Shown piece after piece: positions 17,779 to 25,453 of a DNA stretch of 64,000 nucleotides (positions are counted from its first letter, which is position 1; each line of letters begins with the position of its first letter). Source of the stretch: Planctomyces sp. (GTDB taxonomy: Bacteria; Planctomycetota; Planctomycetia; Planctomycetales; Planctomycetaceae); contig JAHBXW010000025.1 of assembly GCA_019636235.1 (NCBI GenBank), positions 1-64,000 of the forward strand. The letters run 5' to 3'. Made by a program: the position numbers and the translations under genes. The notes beneath the pieces were generated by a model. The model was not told the origin of the DNA. It ran no database searches and saw only the letters and a list, made by a program, of their open reading frames with translations.

Positions 17779-18975
17779 TCAGCGGTCGGGGCGCAGCCGC
17801 ATCGCGTGCCGCTCGACTTCGGTCTGCAGGCTGTCGAGATCGTCGCCAAACGCAGCCCGAAACTCCGCCAGCCGCTCCTCGGGGGAGTCGAACGCCAGCC
17901 GCGGCTTCTGGCCGATCGCCCGCAGGTACTCCACATACGCCTCACGGCGGCGCTCGATCAGGAAGTGCGTCAGCACCCAGCTTTCCGCGTAGGCCGCCAG
18001 CGCTTCGTCCGGGTCGCGGAACCGATCCTCGGACTGCACGAGGCTCGTCAGCCAGGTCTTCGACGTCGCGCGGCGCTGCCGCGCCGGATCGCGAAATTGC
18101 CGCAGCCGGTAGGCGCTGACGGCGCCAATGCCGGTCCAGCCCCGGCCGCCGCGCGGCCCAAGATCGGGCGTCTCGCAGTGCATCGCCAGCCCCTCGCTGA
18201 GCCACATGGGGTTGTCGGCGTAACGCGTCTGCAGGCCGGAATTGAACGCGAGCTGGTGGACCGCCTCGTGGACGACTGTTGCGATGAGGGCCGTCGCCCC
18301 CGCCAGCCGGCGGGTGATCTGCAGCCGGGAGCTCCCGCCCTGTCCTCCGCCGGAACCGGCTTCCGTCGTCAGGTCGAACAGAACGACGCGGTTCGTTCGG
18401 GCGGAATAGTACCCCGCCGCTTCGGAGATCACCGCGGCCGCATCCTGCCGTGCGTAATCGATGAACCGCGCCCGGTTCGAGAAAATGATGACCGCCAGCG
18501 GCGCATCCCCGGCCGCCGGCGCCAGACCCGCGTCGCTCCAGTACTTCAGAAACGCCGCGTGCAGCCGTTCGAACAGGTCTCCCGTCCACTCGGCGAAGGG
18601 CCGGCTGGTCTGCGCGGCGATGACGTAATGCGGCGTCGTGACGATCTGGAACCCGGCGCCGAACTCGGCGCGGAGCGCGTCCGCGAGTTGCCTGGCGTCC
18701 AGCCGCTGAAACTCCTGCGCGACGGGAGTCTGTTCGACGATCCGGTCGGCGGTCAGGCTCCACAGGACGCCCACGGCATCCTCCAGCAGGACCCCGCCCT
18801 GCTGATCGCGGACGAGCACCTGACCGGCGACGGAGGCGGAGGCTTCGTTGGGGCCGTTGTAGACGATGCGGATGTGATCCAGCGGCTCGGCCGCACACAG
18901 TGCCGGGACCGCCAGAGCCTGCAGGCAAACCGCCAGCGAGAGGGCGGCGGTCGCGAATCGTCCGAGAGTTCGCAC
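17779..18975 (-). CDS. DUF1570-type putative exported zinc peptidase
   Basis: 398 residues with a signal peptide (hydrophobic residues 9-27, ending near CAAEPL). The core carries a gluzincin-like site: TVVHEAVHQLAFNSG, where HExxH gives two metal-ligand His and the catalytic Glu, followed by NPMWLSEGLAMHCE whose Glu would be the third ligand. A Tyr-rich YYSARTNRVVLFDL precedes it. The C-terminal part is helical. The start is a GTG at 18973-18975, 17 nt after the stop of the upstream ECF sigma gene, so both probably share a transcript. Peptidase activity is inferred from the motif; the substrate is unknown. Confidence 0.8.
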   Translation of the reverse strand: MRTLGRFATAALSLAVCLQALAVPALCAAEPLDHIRIVYNGPNEASASVAGQVLVRDQQGGVLLEDAVGVLWSLTADRIVEQTPVAQEFQRLDARQLADALRAEFGAGFQIVTTPHYVIAAQTSRPFAEWTGDLFERLHAAFLKYWSDAGLAPAAGDAPLAVIIFSNRARFIDYARQDAAAVISEAAGYYSARTNRVVLFDLTTEAGSGGGQGGSSRLQITRRLAGATALIATVVHEAVHQLAFNSGLQTRYADNPMWLSEGLAMHCETPDLGPRGGRGWTGIGAVSAYRLRQFRDPARQRRATSKTWLTSLVQSEDRFRDPDEALAAYAESWVLTHFLIERRREAYVEYLRAIGQKPRLAFDSPEERLAEFRAAFGDDLDSLQTEVERHAMRLRPDR

Positions 18976-18992
18976 GCCGCGTCCGTTCGAGT

Positions 18993-19565
18993 TCAGGCGC
19001 TGGCGACCCAGCGCAAACGGCGAAGGGCGGCCCGGGCCCGGGTCAGCATCGGACCGACGGAGTTCTCCTCGATCCCCAGTTCGCGGCCGATCTGCTGGTA
19101 CGTCTTGCCTTCCACGTGGTACTTGCGAATGACGTCCGCTTCGCGGTCCGGCAACTGGCTGATCAGGTGCGTCAGCTCTTCAATTTCCTCGGTGTTGGGC
19201 GAGGCGGCGGCGGAATCGACGGCGGCCTGATGGGCGTTGACGTGCCCCATCGCCTCCGCCTTGCGGCGTTTGATCAGCTCCCGGACGGTGATTCGTCGGG
19301 CGACGACCGTCAGATAGGTCGCCAGCGAACTCTTGCCCCGGAACCGCCGCAGGATGGCGAAGTCGTCGGCCAGAATCGCGCAAAAGATTTCGCTGCAGAG
19401 GTCGTCGACGTCGTCGTTGGTGAGGCGGATGCTTCGGGCGTGGGCCGTGTGCTGAATGACGTGCACAAACAGGCCGATGAACCGGTCGACGAAGTCCTGC
19501 CAGGCCCGCGGCGCGTGGCTGAGGCACTGTTTCAGAAGTTGGGAGTCAATTTCGGTGAGTGCCAC
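18993..19565 (-). CDS. ECF-type RNA polymerase sigma factor
   Basis: 190-residue sigma-70 family protein. Region 2 includes VDRFIGLFVHVIQHTAHAR, NDDVDDLCSEIFCAIL and LRRFRGKSSLATYLTVVARR; region 4 has LPDREADVIRKYHVEGKTYQQIGRELGI and MLTRARAALRRL. Starting codon is GTG at 19563-19565 with GAGAGG 5 nt upstream. No anti-sigma gene lies beside it; instead the next gene in the operon is the DUF1570 putative peptidase. A TTGCCC-17-TAAAGT promoter lies 75 nt upstream of the start. The group resembles the many planctomycete ECFs without a recognised membrane partner. Confidence 0.88.
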   Translation of the reverse strand: MALTEIDSQLLKQCLSHAPRAWQDFVDRFIGLFVHVIQHTAHARSIRLTNDDVDDLCSEIFCAILADDFAILRRFRGKSSLATYLTVVARRITVRELIKRRKAEAMGHVNAHQAAVDSAAASPNTEEIEELTHLISQLPDREADVIRKYHVEGKTYQQIGRELGIEENSVGPMLTRARAALRRLRWVASA

Positions 19566-19872
19566 GGCGGCCTCTCGCTTCGGCCCGTCGAAGGGTGGGT
19601 CACGCTTCGCGCTCCGTCTGTGAACTTTGCCGTCTCTTCACTTTACGCCCGCCTTCCAACCCGGGCAATACCGATCTTCCCCGGTTGCATGCTTCAACCC
19701 TCAGCGACGCAAGACGTTCCGAGAATTCGGCGCAGCCCGTGTGGATTGGCCGCGCTGGACTCTTCGGCCTGCGCAGTCCGGGCGATCCGCGCAGAGCCGG
19801 TCCGGCGCGGTGCCGCATGGCCCGCGGCGAGCGATGTTTTCCCGGCGCTGGGGCCGGCGGCCTGACGACGGA
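19566..19872. other. Intergenic region between two minus-strand genes
   Basis: About 300 bases between the LRR gene stop region and the start of the ECF sigma gene; transcription runs leftwards. It holds the likely sigma promoter (19640-19668). I see no RNA gene or convincing coding frame in the rest. Confidence 0.5.
19640..19668 (-). promoter_or_regulatory. Possible promoter of the ECF sigma operon
   Basis: On the minus strand TTGCCC (19668-19663) and TAAAGT (19645-19640) are separated by 17 nt, four of six consensus bases in each box. The expected transcript start near 19633 would leave a leader of about 68 nt before the GTG at 19565. Confidence 0.45.
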
Positions 19873-20718
19873 TCAGGTGCGTTCCGGGTTCACCCGCACG
19901 CCCAGCGCCGTCAGTTCCTCGACCTGGGCCCGGGCCCCGTCGGACAGCCCGTCCACCTCGACGAACACATTCCAGTAGGGGGCGAATCGCTGCTCCCCTT
20001 CAATGTCCTTCCGGGCCATCTCAACCAGCGGTCCCAGGTCCGTCAGCGGGTTCCCGTTCAGGAATGTGAACTTCAGATCGCGCAGCCCGGCCAGCGGCGA
20101 CAGCTCCGAGACCTTGTTGTTCCGCAGCCGCAACGACGACAGCCACCGCAGCTCGGCCAGCGGGCTCAGGTTCTCCACCTGGTTGCCGTCCAGATCCAGC
20201 GACTGCAGCTTCGACAGCTTCGCCAGCGGCTCCAGGGACGCGATCTTGTTGCCGGACGCCCAGAACGTCCTCAGATTCGCGAAGTTCGCGACGGCGTCGA
20301 TCGCCTCAACCTGATTGCCGGCGATGTCCAGCAGTTGCAGGTTCGCCAGCGCTTCGAGCGGCGCCAGATCGGCGATCTTGTTCCCGGACAGCGTCAGCGT
20401 CTGGATGTTCTTGAGGCCGGCCAACGGCTGCACTGATTCGATCTCGTTGCCGGGCAGGCTCAGCGAGACGAGATTCGTGCACTTTTCCAGGCCGGTCAGA
20501 TCCTTGATGCCCCGCTGCGGAGCTTCTAGGAAATAGATCGTCTTGAGGTCGGCTTCTTCGATTTCCGGCTTGTCGATCTGCTTCCGTTTGAGGACTTCGC
20601 GGACAACCGTTTCGAGGTTCTTGTCGGGGAACACGTCGGCGGCGCGGACGGACCCCGCCGCCAGAGTGCAGACAACCGCAACAATCGTCAGAATCCACAT
20701 CCGCCGCACGTCAGACAT
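19873..20718 (-). CDS. Exported leucine-rich-repeat protein (internalin/SDS22 type)
   Basis: 281 residues with a signal peptide (IVAVVCTLAAGSVRA) and at least seven 22-residue leucine-rich repeats of the short SDS22/internalin kind, each with a pattern like LxxLxSLxLxGNxI followed by xxLxPLAxL. Examples are NLVSLSLPGNEIESVQPLAGL and KLQSLDLDGNQVENLSPLAEL. The N-terminal cap is PDKNLETVVREVL, common before these repeats. The ATG at 20716-20718 is preferred to a TTG 6 nt upstream because GGGGAG stands 7 nt before it. Such proteins bind other proteins or surfaces; the partner is unknown. It is a single gene on the minus strand. Confidence 0.85.
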   Translation of the reverse strand: MSDVRRMWILTIVAVVCTLAAGSVRAADVFPDKNLETVVREVLKRKQIDKPEIEEADLKTIYFLEAPQRGIKDLTGLEKCTNLVSLSLPGNEIESVQPLAGLKNIQTLTLSGNKIADLAPLEALANLQLLDIAGNQVEAIDAVANFANLRTFWASGNKIASLEPLAKLSKLQSLDLDGNQVENLSPLAELRWLSSLRLRNNKVSELSPLAGLRDLKFTFLNGNPLTDLGPLVEMARKDIEGEQRFAPYWNVFVEVDGLSDGARAQVEELTALGVRVNPERT

Positions 20719-20949
20719 CGGCAACTCCCCTCGTCGGTCAGGACTCGTTGGAAATCGAGTCTAAACGACGGGCGAACCAGCGAAAAGCGGTGCAATTCGT
20801 GGCCGCCGCGCCGATGATTAGACTGGCGTCGGACGCCCGCCGACGGATCGCCGTGTGCGCCCGCTCTCCGGAACGGCCGCGCATCGCGGCCCCGATCGGC
20901 GTCCAAACGCCCCGTGCCAGCATTCCTTCTTGATCTCGCGGAGTCGGCT

Positions 20950-21807
20950 GTGTTCGCGAACCGATCCACTCGCCGCAACTTCCTGACGCTCCTCGCCGGC
21001 GCCGCCGGCGGCAGCCTGCTGTGCGGCCCCCTGGCGGCCCAGCCTCCGGCGCTCACCCGCGGCTTCGACCAGACCTCGCCCGCCTACGCCAGCGGCGAGG
21101 AGTTGAACCGCCAGAGAAACATCTGGGTGATGGAGGTCCAGTACAAGCCCATGCGGATGGTGTTCCTCCCCCGGACGAACGCCGACGGCAGCGCGGCGGC
21201 GCCCGACCAGGTGTGGTACCTCGCCTGGCGCGCCATCAACCGCCCGCTGACGAACCGCAAAGTCGACGACGAGACCGTGCCGGTGAACGACGTCGAGCCC
21301 CGGCCGGGCCCCGACATCTTCATCCCGGACTTCACCCTCGTCTCGTTTGCCGATCGCACCACTGAAATCCCCGTCGACGTCTACCACGACGTCGTCATCC
21401 CCGCCGCCGTCCGACGCGTCAACGTCCTCGAACGCCGCAGCACCAGCGACCCGCTGTTCCTCGACAGCGTCTCGCTGATCCGCGACCTGCCGCCGGAAGT
21501 CAGTTCCGACGAGGCGGACCAGCCCTGGGTCTACGGCGTCGCCATGTGGCGGAATCCGAACCCGGACATCGACTTCTTCAAAGTCATCATGCGGGGCTTC
21601 TCGAACGGTTATGAAATCGACGACGGCCCCGACGGCCAGCCGCTGAAGTCCCGCAAGGTGCTGGTGCAGAAGTTCACGCGGCTGGGGGATCGCTTCGATC
21701 CCGATCAGAAGGAATTTGCGTTCGACGGCAATCCGACCTGGGAATACCAGCCGATGTCGGGGCCCCTGAGCCGCGAGAGCGGCGATCGGCCGGTGGGCCG
21801 GCGGTGA
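20950..21807 (+). CDS. Exported hypothetical protein with Tat-like signal
   Basis: About 285 residues. The N-terminus FANRSTRRNFLTLLAGAAGG carries a twin-arginine-like signal followed by an Ala/Gly hydrophobic run ending near LAAQPP. The mature part is beta-rich and has VWYLAWRAINRPLTNRK and PWVYGVAMWRNPNPDIDFFKV; it has no heme or catalytic motif. I chose the GTG at 20950 because GGAG lies 6 nt upstream, although a GTG 36 nt earlier is in frame. It is divergent from the LRR gene. The function is not recognised; such proteins recur in Planctomycetota without assigned role. Confidence 0.72.
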   Translation: MFANRSTRRNFLTLLAGAAGGSLLCGPLAAQPPALTRGFDQTSPAYASGEELNRQRNIWVMEVQYKPMRMVFLPRTNADGSAAAPDQVWYLAWRAINRPLTNRKVDDETVPVNDVEPRPGPDIFIPDFTLVSFADRTTEIPVDVYHDVVIPAAVRRVNVLERRSTSDPLFLDSVSLIRDLPPEVSSDEADQPWVYGVAMWRNPNPDIDFFKVIMRGFSNGYEIDDGPDGQPLKSRKVLVQKFTRLGDRFDPDQKEFAFDGNPTWEYQPMSGPLSRESGDRPVGRR

Positions 21808-21833
21808 GCGTCGAAACACGCCGCTGAACGAGG

Positions 21834-22238
21834 CTACACGGCGGAGCGCGAGGCGTCCGAGGGCGGATCGCTGGCGGTTCCCGCGTCGCGGTCGGGCGGC
21901 GGCCCGTTCGCGGATGCCGCAGCGGCGCGAGACGACTCGCGTTCAATCGCCCGGCAGAGGAATTCCATCGAGCCGCGGTGTTCCAGAAACGCCGCGAACG
22001 ATTCCTGAGTCCGCGCGTCGAAAACCGCCGACGCCAGCGGCGCGAAGAAGCGGATCGCCTGCGCCGACACGTAGTTCAGCGGCTGCGTCATCTCCAGGAA
22101 GGCCAGCGCCGGCACGGTCATGCCCCGCCGGACGACCTCCCGCGCCAGGTAATCGACGATCGCGACCTGCTCCGGCGTCGGGTCCAGCGGTCCCTCGTCG
22201 ACCGCAAACGCCCGTTTCAGCCAGGCCGGCCAGGGCAT
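21834..22238 (-). CDS. Hypothetical protein coupled to ftsY
   Basis: 134-residue soluble protein. The N-terminal half is ordered (PWPAWLKRAFAVDEG, EQVAIVDYLAREVVRRGMTVPALAF and TQPLNYVSAQAIRFFAPL), while the end is Ala/Ser/Pro/Asp-rich low complexity. It starts at an ATG 2 nt after the ftsY stop codon, so translation is probably coupled with ftsY. The text 'VPALAFLEMTQPLNYVSAQAI' pattern suggests a helical interaction domain. Context hints at a membrane- or SRP-linked role, but nothing in the sequence proves it. Confidence 0.65.
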   Translation of the reverse strand: MPWPAWLKRAFAVDEGPLDPTPEQVAIVDYLAREVVRRGMTVPALAFLEMTQPLNYVSAQAIRFFAPLASAVFDARTQESFAAFLEHRGSMEFLCRAIERESSRAAAASANGPPPDRDAGTASDPPSDASRSAV

Positions 22239-22240
22239 GC

Positions 22241-23185
22241 TCAGCTCTCCGAAAACAGCGCGTCGACGAACGCGTCCGGCGAGAACAGTTCCAGGTCGTC
22301 GATCTGCTCGCCGACCCCCACGTACTTCACCGGAATGCCCATCTGCTGACGGATGGCGACCACGATGCCGCCCTTCGCCGTGCCGTCCAGCTTGGCCAGC
22401 ACCAGGCCCGTGCAGCCCGCCGCCTCGCTGAACTTCGACGCCTGGCTGAGCCCGTTCTGGCCCGTCGTCGCGTCCAGCACCAGCAGTGATTCGTGCGGCG
22501 CGCCGGGAATCCGCTTGCCGATGACGCGGTGGATCTTCCCCAGCTCCTGCATCAGATTCTGATGCGTCTGCAGGCGCCCCGCGGTGTCGATGATCGCCAC
22601 GTCCGCGCCGGTCGTCACCGCCCGGTCGCAGCCCTCAAACGCCACGCTGGCCGGGTCGCTGCCCGAGGGCTTGGTGACGATCTCGCAGCCCAGCCGGCGA
22701 GACCACATCGTCAACTGTTCGACGGCCGCCGCGCGGAACGTGTCTCCCGCCGCCAGCACGACCTTCTTTCCCGACTTCTGCAGGAAGTGAGCCAGCTTGG
22801 CGATCGACGTCGTTTTGCCGACGCCGTTCACCCCGCACACGAGGATCACCGTCGGTCCCGACTCCGCCAGCTTCAGCGGCGACAGCGGATTCCGCACATC
22901 CCAGTTGATGTCGCCGGCGCCGCGCAGAATCGCTTTCAGGCGCTCCCGCACCAGATTCCAGACGTCATCCGGCTGCACGGTCCGGCCCAGGAACTGGGTT
23001 CGCAGCTCGTCGACGATCTCCGTCGCGGCCGTGACGCCCATGTCGGTGGAGATCAGCCCCTTCTGGAACTCCTCCAGGCGGCCTTCATCGAGGATCACGC
23101 CCGCCTTGAACAGGTCGCGGACATCGGTCCGCAACACGTCCTTGGTTTTCTGGAGGGCGCCCTTCAGCTTGTCAAACAGACCCAT
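22241..23185 (-). CDS. ftsY: Signal recognition particle receptor FtsY
   Basis: SRP-family GTPase that docks ribosome-nascent-chain-SRP complexes at the membrane and passes them to SecYEG. The NG domain is complete: an N-domain helix bundle, then GVNGVGKTT (P loop, residues 118-126), LAAGDTFRAAAVEQL, DTAGRLQTHQNLMQEL, TKPSGSDPA, and the closing LAKLDGTAKGGI with VGVGEQIDDLE. There is no acidic A domain: the protein begins directly with GLFDKLKGALQKT, as in many compact FtsY proteins. 314 residues. The ATG at 23183-23185 is the natural start; the frame extends upstream without coding character. Followed by a coupled small gene. Confidence 0.95.
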   Translation of the reverse strand: MGLFDKLKGALQKTKDVLRTDVRDLFKAGVILDEGRLEEFQKGLISTDMGVTAATEIVDELRTQFLGRTVQPDDVWNLVRERLKAILRGAGDINWDVRNPLSPLKLAESGPTVILVCGVNGVGKTTSIAKLAHFLQKSGKKVVLAAGDTFRAAAVEQLTMWSRRLGCEIVTKPSGSDPASVAFEGCDRAVTTGADVAIIDTAGRLQTHQNLMQELGKIHRVIGKRIPGAPHESLLVLDATTGQNGLSQASKFSEAAGCTGLVLAKLDGTAKGGIVVAIRQQMGIPVKYVGVGEQIDDLELFSPDAFVDALFSES

Positions 23186-23353
23186 TGTCGCTTCGGCGGG
23201 GTGATGCGGTCGCGCTGCGGAGAATGAACGGCGACGCCCCGCGGACCGGTCGAGGCGGCGGTGAACTGTATTCCCCGGGCCGGCTGACGCAAAGCACTCT
23301 GTGTTTGATCCGGGCGGAATGCGACTCAATGCGTCGCTGCGGCCCGTCGTCCG

Positions 23354-25270
23354 TCAGTCGACCGTCGCCGGCTCGGCGGTCGTCGCGGGTTCCGCATCGG
23401 CCGGAGGCTCGGACTCGTCGGAGGGCGTGGCAGGTTCCGCAGGCGTTTCGTCCGCCGCTGGCGAAGCCTCCGACTCCGCCGGAGCGGGCGTCTCGCCATT
23501 GTCGACGGGAGCTTCCGATGCGATCGGGGCTTCGTCCGGCATCGAGGCGGGGTCCGCCCCGGTCGTCGAAGGAGCATCGACGCTCTCGGAAGGGGGAGCG
23601 CCGGCGACCTGCGATTTCAACAGCTTTCGCAGATACGCGGCCCGCTGGCTGCGGGTCCTGGGAGGAATCTGTTCGAGAATCGGCAGCGCCTCCGCCATGC
23701 GATCCGTCTTCACGAGCGCGAAAGCCAGCAGTTCCGGAACCGCGTCGCGGCAGTTGCCAATCGGAAAGTCTCGGACGTACTGCCGCAGCATCTGCAGCGT
23801 CAGGTCGCTCCGCCCCTGCTCGTACTGGCACAGCGCGGTCCAGTAGCAGGCGAAGTCCGCGACGAGATTGTTCCCCGGCATCGCCTGCTGCAACCGCTGC
23901 ATGAGCGCGGGATCGGTCGGCAGGACGGCCGGCACGCGAGCCGCCGTGCGAATCCGCAAGTACAGCGGGAGCGCATCCGCGTAGCGGCCCGAGAGGTGAA
24001 CCAGCCGCACGCGGCGCAGCGGATCGCGCGTCCGCTCGACGACGGGAATCGACTGGTCGTCCTGCCCTTTGACGGTCGAGAAGATCGTCGGCCCCAGGAA
24101 CGCTTCGGTGATTGTCTGCCATGCCGGCGATGACTCGGCGCCGGTCTCAATGAATGCCGCCTGCTGCTGCTCCGGATATTCCCAGACGCTGACGTCTTCA
24201 CGCGTCCAGCCGCCCCCCGAGCCGGCCGCGACGATGCGGTCCCCGAGTCCCGGCTCGCGCAGCGAACTGGCGCCCAGGCCGTCAAAGACTTCGATCAGTC
24301 CGCCCGAAAGACTGTTCTGCAGCCGGGCCATCCGTTCGGAGAAGATTGTGCTGTCGCCAATGATCCGGATGGCGACGCGTTCGAATTCCGGTCCCTGGAG
24401 CGGGTAGGGATGCTCCTCCGTATCGAGCTGTCGCAGGAGTTCCGGCTGCGCGCGGACCTCCGCCAGCGTCGCCGGCAGGGGGATGTCGAGTCCAGCCGGC
24501 TTGAAGCCCGGAGCCGGAATCGGCACGCCGATCCGCGGCTCGAACAGCCACAGCCCGCCTTCCGGCCGGACGACTCCGATCAGCCACACATTCCGCACGG
24601 CGTTTCCGGACGGCTGCACGATGACCGCGTCCAACCGCAGCTGCCGCAGAAGTTCGGCGAACGTCCAGGCGCGATCGGCGGCTGTCGCCCGCCCGACCAG
24701 CAGCGCCTCCAGCGGCGTCCGAGGACGCGTGACGGCCGAGTCGTCCGGCTCCAGCAGCGTCTGGCGGACGACGTAGTCCCACAGGTCGAGGGCCTGCTCG
24801 AGCGGATCGGACTCCCGCTGCAGCACTCCGGACGCGACCTGCCCCAGCAGCCGCGCCGTCGTCAGATGGTGCATGTCGCGCTGCGAGTAACTCGCCGACC
24901 CGGCGCGGGCCAGCGTTTCCCCTGTCAGCCAGGCCTCATTGGCTTTCAAATCGACGGTGACGTCCGACAGCAGCCTGGATGAGCCGCAGTCGCTGGCCCA
25001 TTGCGACAGCTCGCCCAGCCGGTCGACGCGGCTGCTGCTGATCACGACCCGCTCCGGATCCAGGCCCGCCAGAATGCCCTCCAGCCGCAGTTCGCAGTCC
25101 CGATCCGTGCCGGACTTCGTCGCCTGTGAGCCGTTGTCGGATGTCCGCGGACTCTCCGCCTTGCGGGCGGGGAGCAACAGGAACAACAGGAGTCCTGCCA
25201 GGACAGCCGCAACGCCGATCATCACGCGGCGCGGCAGTCCGCGTTCCGCCGGTTCGAAAGGTGCATTCAT
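23354..25270 (-). CDS. Large membrane-anchored protein with a transglutaminase-like stretch
   Basis: About 638 residues. A basic N-terminus (ERGLPRRV) is followed by one hydrophobic helix, so the rest is probably periplasmic. The middle has RATAADRAWTFAELLRQLRLDA, which matches the shape of a transglutaminase core, but the position where an active-site Cys is expected is Ala/Asp, so it is probably not catalytic. Tetratricopeptide-like helices follow (RYADALPLYLRI, NCRDAVPELLAFALVKTDRMAE). The last ~90 residues are Ala/Pro/Glu/Ser-rich low complexity. I chose the ATG at 25270 because the protein then begins at NAPFEPAERG; a longer frame has a poorer N-terminus. It stands alone between ftsY and the topoisomerase gene. 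Confidence 0.7.
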   Translation of the reverse strand: MNAPFEPAERGLPRRVMIGVAAVLAGLLLFLLLPARKAESPRTSDNGSQATKSGTDRDCELRLEGILAGLDPERVVISSSRVDRLGELSQWASDCGSSRLLSDVTVDLKANEAWLTGETLARAGSASYSQRDMHHLTTARLLGQVASGVLQRESDPLEQALDLWDYVVRQTLLEPDDSAVTRPRTPLEALLVGRATAADRAWTFAELLRQLRLDAVIVQPSGNAVRNVWLIGVVRPEGGLWLFEPRIGVPIPAPGFKPAGLDIPLPATLAEVRAQPELLRQLDTEEHPYPLQGPEFERVAIRIIGDSTIFSERMARLQNSLSGGLIEVFDGLGASSLREPGLGDRIVAAGSGGGWTREDVSVWEYPEQQQAAFIETGAESSPAWQTITEAFLGPTIFSTVKGQDDQSIPVVERTRDPLRRVRLVHLSGRYADALPLYLRIRTAARVPAVLPTDPALMQRLQQAMPGNNLVADFACYWTALCQYEQGRSDLTLQMLRQYVRDFPIGNCRDAVPELLAFALVKTDRMAEALPILEQIPPRTRSQRAAYLRKLLKSQVAGAPPSESVDAPSTTGADPASMPDEAPIASEAPVDNGETPAPAESEASPAADETPAEPATPSDESEPPADAEPATTAEPATVD

Positions 25271-25453
25271 GGGAGACGTCGGAAGAACGGCGGCGCAGGA
25301 CAACGCAGAGATGGAGAACAACAGCAAAGCAAGGGATTCTATCCGTTTCCCGGAGGAACATCCGCTGTGAAGTCCCGGATTCAGCGAGGTCCGCGTCCGC
25401 CATCCGCAGCCCCTGGGCGGGATCGCTCCGAATCGGCCCGGCCTCGCCGCATC

